From Anaerolineaceae bacterium (GTDB lineage Bacteria; Chloroflexota; Anaerolineae; Aggregatilineales; Phototrophicaceae), in contig JAPOVC010000007.1 of assembly GCA_026708325.1 (NCBI GenBank), forward strand, positions 23,202 through 87,201: 64,000 nt of DNA. Reading direction: 5' to 3'. Positions 16,376-24,937 of the stretch are shown in pieces (positions within the stretch are counted from its first letter, which is position 1; every line of letters begins with the position of its first letter). A program made the position numbers and the translations under genes. The notes beneath the pieces are model-generated. The model searched no databases. It was not told the DNA's origin and was given only the letters and a program-made list of their open reading frames with translations.

Positions 16376-17824
16376 ATGAACGAGACAAGCCAAAAGCTCA
16401 GCCGGCGTGACATGTTGAAAATCGTCGGCAGCGGCGCGGCCGCGTCCGTCGGCCTCGCTGCCAGCCTGCCTGTGGCGACCCAGGACGAGGTCACCCTCAC
16501 CTTCTGGCGCCCGCCCTTCGATACGCGCGGGCCCATGGGCATCGAGGCCCTTGCCAACTTCTACGACAACCTGTTGCCGGAAATGTTGCCGGGCAACGTC
16601 ACGGTCGAGACGATCGACTCCACGGGCGATACCTTCACCCGTTTGACGGCCTCGGTCGCCGCCGGCAACCCGCCCGACATCAGCAACGTGGACCAGACCT
16701 GGGTACCGCCGATGCTGGACCTGATGGCCATCAACGCGATGCCGGAAGGTCTGGTCGACGTGGTGGGCTCCTTCGGCAGCTTCGCCAACGACTTCCTGAG
16801 CATCGACGGCGCCATCTATATCCTGCCCTGGGGCTGGTGGGAGCGCGGCGTCTTCTACAACATCGACCTGCTCGAGGCCGCCGGTATCGACCATACCGAA
16901 CTGCCGCAGAAGCTCTCCGACATGATCCCCTTCGTCAAGGAACTGACCGTCTGGCCGGACGACGCCGAGGAGCCGACGCTGTCGGCCTGGCCGCTGGCAG
17001 GCGGCACGACCTTCGACCTCTACACCGCGCTGGTCGATAACCTCGGCGGCTTCTGGTGGGAGGAAGACCGGCGCTCCGGCTTCGACAGCGACGAATGGGA
17101 AGAGGCGTGGCAGATCACGCTCTCCATGTTCGATGACTTCAAACTGGACGCCCGTTTCGGCCTGAGCGCGCTGGACAAGTTCTACACCGGCAACGCCTAC
17201 TTCCTGTCGCAGCAGCTCTGGGTCGGTTTCGTGCTGCGCCGCGACTATCCGGAGATCAACTGGGGCGTCATGACCCATCCGACCCCCAACGGCGGCCCGC
17301 CCTACGGCTGGAAGGAAGTCCACCTCGGCTGGGGCAACACCTCCGGCCAGAGCGGCGAGGGCCTCGCCGCGGCCTGGGAGCTGTGGAAAGCGCTCTACTC
17401 CGTCGAGTGGACCCACGCCAACGCCATCGCCCTCAACTACCTGCCCGGCCGTCTTGAGGCCGTCGGTGTGGACCCCATCACCGCCGACAATCCGCACTGG
17501 GCCGGCGCCTTCGAGAAGCACCAGCCTGGCAACTCGGTCTCACCCGGCTACTGGAGCCCGGAGATGTGGACCGCCACCAACACCGCGTGGAGCCGTTGCT
17601 ACGACAACAACGAGCCCGTGCGTCAGGTACTCCAGGAACTGCAGCAGGAGGCCGATTCGATCCTCGCCTTCTCCGACAGCCTGCCTGGCACGATCCTCAC
17701 GCGGGCCGACTACGAGGCGCATCCGGAATGGACCGACGGTCTGATCCCGGCAGAGGACTGGTGGGACAACGTACACGCCAGTTACCTGACCGAAGAGCAG
17801 GCCATGATGGCCCAGATGCGCTAG
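16376..17824 (+). CDS. Carbohydrate ABC transporter substrate-binding protein
   Basis: A 482-residue extracellular solute-binding protein of the family 1 type. The N-terminus has a Tat-like signal (SRRDMLKIVGSGAAASVGLAA). Typical segments are VTLTFWRPPFDTRG, FTRLTASVAAGNPPDISNVD, IYILPWGWWERGVFYNIDLLEAAG and a Trp-rich pocket region (SGYW-like PGYWSPEMW). It captures an oligosaccharide or glycoside for the MalF/MalG permeases around it. GGAGG lies upstream of the ATG. The ligand is unknown; the downstream GH127-like gene suggests an arabinofuranoside-type sugar. Confidence 0.9.
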   Translation: MNETSQKLSRRDMLKIVGSGAAASVGLAASLPVATQDEVTLTFWRPPFDTRGPMGIEALANFYDNLLPEMLPGNVTVETIDSTGDTFTRLTASVAAGNPPDISNVDQTWVPPMLDLMAINAMPEGLVDVVGSFGSFANDFLSIDGAIYILPWGWWERGVFYNIDLLEAAGIDHTELPQKLSDMIPFVKELTVWPDDAEEPTLSAWPLAGGTTFDLYTALVDNLGGFWWEEDRRSGFDSDEWEEAWQITLSMFDDFKLDARFGLSALDKFYTGNAYFLSQQLWVGFVLRRDYPEINWGVMTHPTPNGGPPYGWKEVHLGWGNTSGQSGEGLAAAWELWKALYSVEWTHANAIALNYLPGRLEAVGVDPITADNPHWAGAFEKHQPGNSVSPGYWSPEMWTATNTAWSRCYDNNEPVRQVLQELQQEADSILAFSDSLPGTILTRADYEAHPEWTDGLIPAEDWWDNVHASYLTEEQAMMAQMR

Positions 17825-17860
17825 CCGCCTGCAGCCCGCGCTGCAGTGAGTTTCCCTCGC

Positions 17861-17895
17861 GGCCGGCCCTGTCCCTGAGGGTGGCGGGGCCGGTC
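17861..17895. other. Hairpin after the substrate-binding protein gene
   Basis: GGCCGGCCC (17861-17869) can pair with GGGCCGGTC (17887-17895) with one G-T pair. It lies between the binding-protein and MalF-type permease genes, like the hairpin after the other importer's binding protein. Confidence 0.45.
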
Positions 17896-17923
17896 GCAGA
17901 CGAAAAGCGGGAGGGACCCTGAC

Positions 17924-18883
17924 ATGACTGCCCTGACAGCGAAATCACTTGATCTGTCGCGAGTACGGCGCCGGCGCCTGAGCGGCCTGTTGCCGAAATC
18001 GCGCCTGGCGCTGCTGGTCATCGTCGTCGTCTTCATTTTCTACGGCATCATGCTCTGGTATCCCATTCTCGACCAGTTCAGCATGTCCTTCCATCGCGGC
18101 CTGACCCTGCGTCGCATCTGGGTGGGCGACATGCAGTTCCAGCGCGTGTTACAGGACCGGGCCTTCAACAACGCCATCGGCGTCACCCTGCGTTACGTGC
18201 TGATGGTGGTGCCGGCCACGACCATCCTGGGCCTGCTGCTGGCCGCGGTGATAAACAGCTTCAAAAACATCGCCACGCGCACCGTGCTGGTCTCGCTCTT
18301 CTTCCTGCCGCACATCGTGCCCCTCGCGGCCGCCGCCACCTTCTGGAAGACCCTGCTGGCGCCCACCAGCAACGGCGTCCTGAACGGCATCCTGCATGTC
18401 TTCGGTCTGCCCACCAGCCGCTGGCTGCTCTCGGCGGAGACCTCGCTGCTCTCGCTGGCCCTGGTGGCCGTCTGGGGCGGCATCGGCTACGCCATGTTGC
18501 TCCTGCTGGCCGGCATGCAGACCATCCCCGACATGTTCTACGAGGCCGCCGCCATCGACGGCGCCAGCGCCTGGCAACGCCTGCGCAAGATCACCGTGCC
18601 CCTGTTGATGCCCTCCATCGCCTTCGTGGTGGTGATTCTCACCTTCGGCGGCCTGATGATGTTCGAGCCGGTCTACATCATGACCGGCGGCCAGGTGTCG
18701 CATGAGGACAAGGGCGGCCCGGCCGGCAGCACCTCCACGGTGATTTGGCTGATCTACCAGCAAGGCTTTCAGAACTTCAAACAGGGCTACGCCGCGGCCG
18801 TCGCGGTGATCTGGTTCTTCGTCATGCTGGCCCTGGGGCTGGTGCAATTCTGGTTCTTCTCGCGCCGCCGGGTCAGCTACTGA
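17924..18883 (+). CDS. Carbohydrate ABC transporter permease (MalF type)
   Basis: A 319-residue membrane protein with about six transmembrane helices (first: LALLVIVVVFIFYGIMLW) and the EAA motif MFYEAAAIDGASAWQRLRKITVP. It pairs with the MalG-type permease at 15403. SD GGGAGGG precedes the ATG. The C-terminus ends FSRRRVSY, a typical basic cytoplasmic tail. Confidence 0.92.
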   Translation: MTALTAKSLDLSRVRRRRLSGLLPKSRLALLVIVVVFIFYGIMLWYPILDQFSMSFHRGLTLRRIWVGDMQFQRVLQDRAFNNAIGVTLRYVLMVVPATTILGLLLAAVINSFKNIATRTVLVSLFFLPHIVPLAAAATFWKTLLAPTSNGVLNGILHVFGLPTSRWLLSAETSLLSLALVAVWGGIGYAMLLLLAGMQTIPDMFYEAAAIDGASAWQRLRKITVPLLMPSIAFVVVILTFGGLMMFEPVYIMTGGQVSHEDKGGPAGSTSTVIWLIYQQGFQNFKQGYAAAVAVIWFFVMLALGLVQFWFFSRRRVSY

Positions 18884-18952
18884 CGCGGGGCGCACCGGAG
18901 GCGGCCTTGTCCCGTTCCGGCAGCTGCTTCACCGTCAATTCCCCAGACAGAT

Positions 18953-19035
18953 TCACAGCGTCCGGGAGGGCGCCGTGGTCGGTCGCGTCACGCCGCGCAA
19001 GTTTTTCACAACGCTTCACAACGTCCGGGAGGGCG
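18953..19035 (+). repeat. Duplicated 21-nt segment carrying a Shine-Dalgarno
   Basis: TTCACAGCGTCCGGGAGGGC G at 18953-18973 recurs with one change at 19015-19035, 62 nt apart, and a shorter TTCACAACG copy lies at 19005-19013. The second copy provides the GGGAGGG ribosome site of the GH127-like gene. The 159-nt gap holds no other gene. Confidence 0.6.
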
Positions 19036-19042
19036 ATTAAAA

Positions 19043-20863
19043 ATGCTTGAGCACAACCCCATGCAGCGCTGCCTCGAGGGCGAGCGCTATACCGCCAGCG
19101 TCCCCGATACTCTCAACCTGGCCGACCGGATGGGACTGGCCATCAACGCCCTCACCAACGCCTTTGTGCCGGAAGAGCGCTGGGCCCTGCAGTTCGACGT
19201 CAGCATCGCCCACCGGCCGCCGGTCATCTGGATCAACCACCTGACCGACGCCTATCTCAACATCCCCGCCAAGTTCCTGGAGGCGCTGACCGTCTGCCGC
19301 ACCGTCTCCGGCAGCGACCAGAACATCGACATCGACTTCGCCGTCTTGCGCAACCAGCTGGAACTGCTGGGCGAGGACGGCCTCACCTACACGCCGGACG
19401 ATACCCTGCCCGCGCTGGACGAGCCGCTGCGGCCCTTCGCCGAAATCTGGGGCGAGGGACGCCTGATCCTGGCGCTGTGCTTCATCGGCCAGCTCGATGA
19501 CGATCCGATCTGGTTCGAGACCGCCAAACGCAAGGTCGACCGCCTGCTCGAACTCTCCGTCGAGCGCGAGGACTATCGCTTCTTCTGGCGCGGCCGCTGG
19601 CCCAGGGGCGCCGCGCCGCCGCCCGACGCCGACGAGCCCAGCGGGCCCATCCCCGACGGCTCGCTCGGAGACAAATACGACTGGGACCTGAGTCTGATCT
19701 ACTCGGTCGGCTCCTCGGGCCACGGCTCCGCGCTGCTCTATCGCCTCACCGGCTACGAGCCCGCGCTGGAACTCTCGCGCGGTCTGGCGCGCTGGGCCCT
19801 GAAGCGCATCTTCAAACACGAGGACGGCCACTACGACTTCTACCATTTCCACCACGGCCTCTATTCCCTGATGGCCGTCTGCGAGTACGGCGTGGCCGCC
19901 CAGGACCGCGAGGTGCTGGAACGCGTCGACGCCTGTTACCGCTGGGCGCGCGAAATGGGCGATCCCCTGATCGGCTTCTACGCGGAAATCATGCCGGGCG
20001 CCGAGCTTTATCTGGAACGCCAGGGCAACACGGTCGAGATCTGCGAGGTCGCCGACATGGTCTGGCTGGCGCTGACGCTGACGCGCGAGGGCTTCGGCGG
20101 CGGCGCCTACATCGACGACGTCGACCGCTGGGTGCGCAACATGTATGCCGAGGGCCAGGTGCTGGATGCCGACTTCATCCACGACATCCCGGATGACTGC
20201 TTCGTCGAGGGCGAGTACGACACGCCCTACCCGGACACCGACAACGTGCTGGAGCGCTCGGTCGGTTCCTTCCTCGGCTGGATGCGCGCCAACGAGGGCT
20301 TCGAGCGGCAATGGAACGAGGACGGCGAATACAAGCTGACCCGCAAGGGCATCATGCACTGCTGCACCGCCAACGGCGCGCGCACCCTCTACTGTGTCTG
20401 GGACAGCGCCGTGCAGCGCTGCGAGGACGGCAGCACGACCGTCAACTTCCTGCTCAACCGCGCCTCGCCCTGGCTGGACGTGGCCAGCTGGCTGCCGGCC
20501 GACGGCCGCGTGCAACTGAGCATCAAGGACGCGCCAAAGGTCTACGTGCGCATGTCCGAGTGGATCGACCTGCAGGCCGTTACGGCCACGGTGAACGGTG
20601 AGGCCGCCGACTTCAGCCTTGATGGCCCCATGGTCTGCCTTGAGGGGCTCAATCCCGGCGACGTCGTCGACATCCGCTTCCCGGTGCTGGAGCGCACGCT
20701 GCATCGCGTCATCGGCGAAATTCCCTTCCGCCTGGACATGCGCGGCGCCAACGTGGTCGCCATCCATCCGCGCGGCACCACCTACCCGCTCTTCGACCGA
20801 CCCGACAGCGGCGAGGTCAGCGAACGGGAGGTCTTCATCCCGTCCAACGGCTACACCTGGTAG
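19043..20863 (+). CDS. GH127-like glycoside hydrolase (beta-L-arabinofuranosidase type)
   Basis: A 606-residue cytoplasmic protein with an (alpha/alpha) barrel-like first two thirds and beta-sandwich C-terminus, resembling the DUF1680/GH127 group. Support: NHLTDAYLNIPAKFLEALTV, GSSGHGSALLYRLTG, HFHHGLYSLMAVCEYG, and the HCCTANGARTLYCVW segment, like the Cys-rich active-site motif of this group (CC plus Asn/Arg). No signal peptide, so it would cleave imported glycosides. It follows the MalF/G-type importer. Family-level call; the substrate is inferred from neighbours. Confidence 0.75.
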   Translation: MLEHNPMQRCLEGERYTASVPDTLNLADRMGLAINALTNAFVPEERWALQFDVSIAHRPPVIWINHLTDAYLNIPAKFLEALTVCRTVSGSDQNIDIDFAVLRNQLELLGEDGLTYTPDDTLPALDEPLRPFAEIWGEGRLILALCFIGQLDDDPIWFETAKRKVDRLLELSVEREDYRFFWRGRWPRGAAPPPDADEPSGPIPDGSLGDKYDWDLSLIYSVGSSGHGSALLYRLTGYEPALELSRGLARWALKRIFKHEDGHYDFYHFHHGLYSLMAVCEYGVAAQDREVLERVDACYRWAREMGDPLIGFYAEIMPGAELYLERQGNTVEICEVADMVWLALTLTREGFGGGAYIDDVDRWVRNMYAEGQVLDADFIHDIPDDCFVEGEYDTPYPDTDNVLERSVGSFLGWMRANEGFERQWNEDGEYKLTRKGIMHCCTANGARTLYCVWDSAVQRCEDGSTTVNFLLNRASPWLDVASWLPADGRVQLSIKDAPKVYVRMSEWIDLQAVTATVNGEAADFSLDGPMVCLEGLNPGDVVDIRFPVLERTLHRVIGEIPFRLDMRGANVVAIHPRGTTYPLFDRPDSGEVSEREVFIPSNGYTW

Positions 20864-20869
20864 GCGGCC

Positions 20870-21658
20870 GTGTCCCTGCTTGAGAACGGCATCGCGCTGC
20901 GCCAGAAGCTCGCTGCCGGAGAGCGGGCCCCCGGCGCCTGGGTGACGCTGACCGACCCGGCCGTAACCGAGGTTATGGCCGGGTCCGGCCTCGACTGGGT
21001 GCTGGTGGACACCGAGCACGCGCCCTTCTCGCCGGAAAGCCTGGCCAGCATCCTCATGGCCTTCGAGGGCACGTCGGCCGTCTCGCTGGTGCGCGTCGGC
21101 TGGAACGACCAGGTGCTCATCAAGACCTGCCTTGACATGGGCTTCGGCGGCGTGCTGGTGCCGCAGGTCGCTTCGGTGGAGGAAGCGCAACGGGCCGTCG
21201 CCGCCTGCCGCTACCCGCCGCAGGGCATTCGCGGCTTCGGGCCGCGCCGCGCCAGCTACTACGGCCGCAGCATGGACGACTACGTGCGCCTCGCCAACAG
21301 CGTGATCCTCGCCGGCATCCAGATCGAGCACATCAACGCCGTGAACGACATCGAGAACATCTTCGACGTGGAGGGCGTCGACTTCGCCTTCCTCGGGCCG
21401 ATGGACCTGTCGGCCTCAATGGGCCTGCTGGAGACGCCCGATCACCCGGACGTGATTCAGGCGATGGAGCGGGTGATCGAGGTCGCCGTGGCCAAAGACA
21501 TCCCCATCGGCGTGCCGCTGCCCTCCGACGCGCCGCTCGAGACCGTGCTCCACTGGGCCGAGAAGGGCAGCCAGCTGGTCTCCGTCGGCCTCGACCTGGG
21601 CTTCATGACGGGCGCCCTGATGCAGGCCCTCGGCGACGTGCGCCGTGGCCTGACATAA
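20870..21658 (+). CDS. HpcH/HpaI family aldolase (2-keto-3-deoxy acid type)
   Basis: A 262-residue class II aldolase. Motifs: DWVLVDTEHAPFSPESL (metal-binding and active-site region), VSLVRVGWNDQVLIKTCLDMGFGGVLVPQVASVEEA, YPPQGIRGFGPRRASYYG, and QIEHINAVNDIENI (metal Glu) with FAFLGPMDLSASMG. It would split a 2-keto-3-deoxy sugar acid into pyruvate (or tartronate semialdehyde) and an aldehyde. GTG start 6 nt after the GH127-like stop, so same operon; it offers a final cleavage step for sugar acids made by the nearby dehydrogenases. Confidence 0.9.
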   Translation: MSLLENGIALRQKLAAGERAPGAWVTLTDPAVTEVMAGSGLDWVLVDTEHAPFSPESLASILMAFEGTSAVSLVRVGWNDQVLIKTCLDMGFGGVLVPQVASVEEAQRAVAACRYPPQGIRGFGPRRASYYGRSMDDYVRLANSVILAGIQIEHINAVNDIENIFDVEGVDFAFLGPMDLSASMGLLETPDHPDVIQAMERVIEVAVAKDIPIGVPLPSDAPLETVLHWAEKGSQLVSVGLDLGFMTGALMQALGDVRRGLT

Positions 21659-21809
21659 CAGGACGGCCGCGTCAGGGCCACGGTCACCCGGTCCCTGCCT
21701 TCCAGGCCCGGGCGCAGCAGGTATTGCAGACAAGGACCACCGGATTGGTGCCACTATCTATAGACAATGGTATCCTTATGCTTCCTTGCATATTCGCAAG
21801 AGGCCAGCG

Positions 21810-22775
21810 ATGAAGACAAGACTCTTGTCTGCAATACTGGCGCTGCTTATTCTCTGCAGCGCAGCAGCGGCGCAAGAGTATCAGATTCGTACCGATGCCA
21901 GAATCAATCTCCGTACTACCTTCAGTCTCGAAGGAGCCATTGTTGAAACGGTGCCAACCGGCACGGTCCTGCAGGTCGTCGGCCGCTTCAACCGCTGGCT
22001 GACGATCAACAGAAACGGCAACACCCTGTGGATGGCGGACTGGGTCCCCTACACCCGCGTTGGGGACGGCGGCGAGGGCGGCCAGACACAATCGCAAATC
22101 GACAACTGCTGTTTCGTGGACCGGCAATGCAGGGTCGATGCGGACTGGGTCAGCGGCTATTGGGCCTTCCAGAACGGTCAGTGCGCCGCGCCCCTGCAAC
22201 CCGGCTTGCAGCTACCCGGGACCTCCACGGGCAGCGATTCATCCGAAGTCGACAATTGCTGTTTCCTCGACTGGCAATGCAGCAACGACGCGGAATGGGA
22301 AAGGGGCTATCGCGCCTTTCAGAATGACCTCTGCGATGCGCCCGCGAGCGTGATCATCGAGGGGCCGCCCGACTTCGTCGCGAAATGGGAAGAGGTGCTT
22401 CGCCTCCTGAAACGCAAGTCTCCCCAGTGGTATGCCTACGCGATCAACGGTCTTGACAAGATTCAACAGATTGGGGGAATGTACATTCAGACCGTGCGTC
22501 CGGACACCAGGACTTTCAGTATTTCCCGCAACGCTGTTTTTATGCCCAATCCGAACCAGGAAAGGAGCGTGGGCGACATGGCCTCCATGCTGGTTCATGA
22601 GGCCTGCCATGTGTACCGCTATGAGGCCGGGATACGGACCAGCGCTTATGAAGAGGAAAAGGCCTGCTATCTGACGCAACTGGAAGCCGACAGAATCATC
22701 AATCCCCGTACGGTCTGGCTCCTGGAAAGTTTCCTCGAAACCTTCGACGATCCGAGACATCCGTGGAATCAATGA
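21810..22775 (+). CDS. Secreted SH3-like/Cys-repeat/HExxH protein, copy 1
   Basis: A 321-residue exported protein. Signal peptide (MKTRLLSAILALLILCSAAAAQ), SH3b-like domain (about 22-85: INLRTTFSLEGAIVETVP, VLQVVGRFNRWLTI), two Cys motifs of the form NCC...QC..D..W..GY.AFQN..C (about 97-124 and 146-172), then a domain with HEACH at 263-267, an HExxH zinc-peptidase motif, followed by EEEKACYLTQLEA, where a Glu could be the third ligand. The ATG at 21810 is preferred over TTG at 21786. First of three tandem paralogs; the family was not recognised. Confidence 0.8.
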   Translation: MKTRLLSAILALLILCSAAAAQEYQIRTDARINLRTTFSLEGAIVETVPTGTVLQVVGRFNRWLTINRNGNTLWMADWVPYTRVGDGGEGGQTQSQIDNCCFVDRQCRVDADWVSGYWAFQNGQCAAPLQPGLQLPGTSTGSDSSEVDNCCFLDWQCSNDAEWERGYRAFQNDLCDAPASVIIEGPPDFVAKWEEVLRLLKRKSPQWYAYAINGLDKIQQIGGMYIQTVRPDTRTFSISRNAVFMPNPNQERSVGDMASMLVHEACHVYRYEAGIRTSAYEEEKACYLTQLEADRIINPRTVWLLESFLETFDDPRHPWNQ

Positions 22776-22893
22776 TGTGGCCCTGTTGTTCCCCTGCGCG
22801 AAGCAGGCAGACCAGTTGCAGTCCGCAACCTGCGCCTGAAGCCCGTTGTTGCCAAAATGACGGGCGCAGCGCATGCCAGTGTGGGGACAGTCC

Positions 22894-23859
22894 GTGAAAA
22901 CCAGGCCTCTGGCAATTGCGCTGGCGCTCTTCGTTCTTTGCACTGCGGCATCCGCGCAGGACTACCAGATCCGCACGGGCGCCAACATCAATTTGCGCGA
23001 TACCTACAGTCTCGACGGCGTCGTTGTTGAAGTCGTTCCCTCAGGCTCCATCCTGCAGGTCGTGGGCCGCTTCAACCGCTGGCTGCGGATCAACAGAAAC
23101 GGCAACACCCTGTGGATGGCGGACTGGGTCCCCTACACCCGCGTTGGGGACGGCGGCGAGGGCGGCCAGACACAATCGCAAATCGACAACTGCTGTTTCG
23201 TGGACCGGCAATGCAGGGTCGATGCGGACTGGGTCAGCGGCTATTGGGCCTTCCAGAACGGTCAGTGCGCCGCGCCCCTGCAACCCGACTTGCAGCTACC
23301 CCTGACCTCCACAGGCAGCGACTCATCCGAAGTCAACAACTGTTGTTACATTGGCCGGCAATGCAATACCGACGAGGACTGGACCAGAGGCCACTGGGCG
23401 TTCCAGAACGATCACTGCGATGTGCCCGCCGGCTTTATCATCGAGGGGCCGCCAAACTTTCTCGCCCGGGTGAAGGAAGTGCTTCGTTTTCTGGAAAGCA
23501 GGTCTCCGCAGTGGTTTTCCTACGCGATGAGCGGACTGGACAAGATCAGAATGGTGGACGAACCGGGTGTTTCGTCCATACGCGCGCGGACAAGGACCTG
23601 GAGAATAGCACCGGACCGCTTCTTCAATCGCACCGGTGCCAGGGGCGTCATCCGTCTCGCCAGCTCGATGGTCCATGAGGCCTGCCATGCGCACCGCTAT
23701 ATGGCCGGCCTGCAATCCGGTGGCTACGTGGGAGAAAAAGACTGTCTGCGCGTTCAGATTGAGGCGACGGAAACATTTGATAATTTCGGCGGTCACGTGT
23801 CATGGCTGCGGAACCTGCTCGCCAATATCGACGATCCCGAATACCAATGGTGGCACTAG
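22894..23859 (+). CDS. Secreted SH3-like/Cys-repeat/HExxH protein, copy 2
   Basis: Same architecture and length (321 residues) as copy 1: signal peptide VKTRPLAIALALFVLCTAASA, SH3b-like domain, two Cys motifs, and HEACH at about 261-265 followed by GEKDCLRVQIEA. GTG start at 22894 aligns with the other copies. Its middle (23088-23287) is identical over 200 nt to copy 1 (22004-22203), while its SH3b part is nearly identical to copy 3. That mosaic suggests gene conversion. Probably an active metallopeptidase outside the membrane; substrate unknown. Confidence 0.8.
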   Translation: MKTRPLAIALALFVLCTAASAQDYQIRTGANINLRDTYSLDGVVVEVVPSGSILQVVGRFNRWLRINRNGNTLWMADWVPYTRVGDGGEGGQTQSQIDNCCFVDRQCRVDADWVSGYWAFQNGQCAAPLQPDLQLPLTSTGSDSSEVNNCCYIGRQCNTDEDWTRGHWAFQNDHCDVPAGFIIEGPPNFLARVKEVLRFLESRSPQWFSYAMSGLDKIRMVDEPGVSSIRARTRTWRIAPDRFFNRTGARGVIRLASSMVHEACHAHRYMAGLQSGGYVGEKDCLRVQIEATETFDNFGGHVSWLRNLLANIDDPEYQWWH

Positions 23860-23965
23860 CGCCGCCGCGCAGCAACCACACGGCCGGGTTGCTTTCTGCC
23901 AGCGGCCACTGAAGCGAGTTGCAATTTCAACGAGGGTTACAACGCATGATGACCGGGGTCTGGCT

Positions 23966-24904
23966 GTGAAAACCGGGGTTCTGGCCGCAATTGTGGCGTT
24001 GTTTGCGCTCTGCAGCGCGGCAGCGGCGCAGGACTATCAGATCCGCACGGGCGCCAACATCAATTTGCGCGATACCTACAGTCTCGACGGTGTCGTTGTT
24101 GAAGTCGTTCCCTCAGGCTCCATCCTGCAGGTCGTCGGCCAGTTCAACCGCTGGCTGCGGATCAACAGAAACGGCAACGAGGTATGGATGGCGGACTGGG
24201 TCCCCTACACCCGCGTTGGGGACGGCGGTCAGACACAATCGCAAATCGACAACTGCTGCTTCGTGGACCGGCAATGCACGGTCGACGCGGAATGGGTCAG
24301 CGGCTATTGGGCCTTCCAGAACGGGCAGTGTGGCGCGCCCCTCCAGACCGGGCTGCAGCTATCCCTGACCTCCACGGCCACTGACTCGTCCGAAGTCAAC
24401 AATTGCTGTTTCATTGGCTGGCAATGCAATACCGACGAGGAGTGGGCAAGAGGGCACTGGGCCTTTCACCTTGGGCAGTGCAAACATCGGGGCGTGGAAA
24501 TCGAGGGGTCGCCCGCCTTCGTCAACGCGATTGACCAGGCCCTTGACCTCCTGCAGAGCAGGGCCCCGCAGTGGTATGGCTACTCGATCAGCGGCCTGAC
24601 CAAGATCAGGGAGGTCTCGGAAGAGGAAGGTCCGGGCGTATATCTGCATACCGGGGCGTTCAGTATCACCCCGGGCCACGTGTCTGCGGGTGTGCTCTGG
24701 CTGGCCAGCATCATTGTTCATGATGCCTGCCACGTACACCGGGCTGCGCGCGGTCTGGTTCCCGGCGATCTGACGGGCGAACGCGAGTGCCTTAAGGTGC
24801 AGATTGAGGCCACTGAAGTGTTTGATTATCACGACAAGCATCTCCCCTGGCTGCGAGAGATACTCGCAAACATCGACGACATCGAGTATCAGTGGTGGCA
24901 CTAG
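23966..24904 (+). CDS. Secreted SH3-like/Cys-repeat protein, copy 3, altered HExxH
   Basis: A 312-residue paralog with signal peptide VKTGVLAAIVALFALCSAAAAQ, SH3b-like domain and two Cys motifs. The metal motif reads HDACH (about 252-256), with the catalytic Glu changed to Asp, so it may be inactive, slow, or a binding protein. GERECLKVQIEA is kept. The frame is open far upstream, but the GTG at 23966 aligns with the other two copies' starts. A 3-codon gap (lacking EGG after GDGG) distinguishes it from copies 1 and 2. Confidence 0.78.
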   Translation: MKTGVLAAIVALFALCSAAAAQDYQIRTGANINLRDTYSLDGVVVEVVPSGSILQVVGQFNRWLRINRNGNEVWMADWVPYTRVGDGGQTQSQIDNCCFVDRQCTVDAEWVSGYWAFQNGQCGAPLQTGLQLSLTSTATDSSEVNNCCFIGWQCNTDEEWARGHWAFHLGQCKHRGVEIEGSPAFVNAIDQALDLLQSRAPQWYGYSISGLTKIREVSEEEGPGVYLHTGAFSITPGHVSAGVLWLASIIVHDACHVHRAARGLVPGDLTGERECLKVQIEATEVFDYHDKHLPWLREILANIDDIEYQWWH

Positions 24905-24937
24905 CGCCGCCGCGCGAACCAGGAGAGTGAGGCGAAC

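Noticed and set aside
21810..24904. CRISPR or satellite repeats, because of long identical blocks
   Set aside because: The identical blocks lie in aligned reading frames of three paralogous genes about 1.07-1.08 kb apart; there are no short regular spacers.
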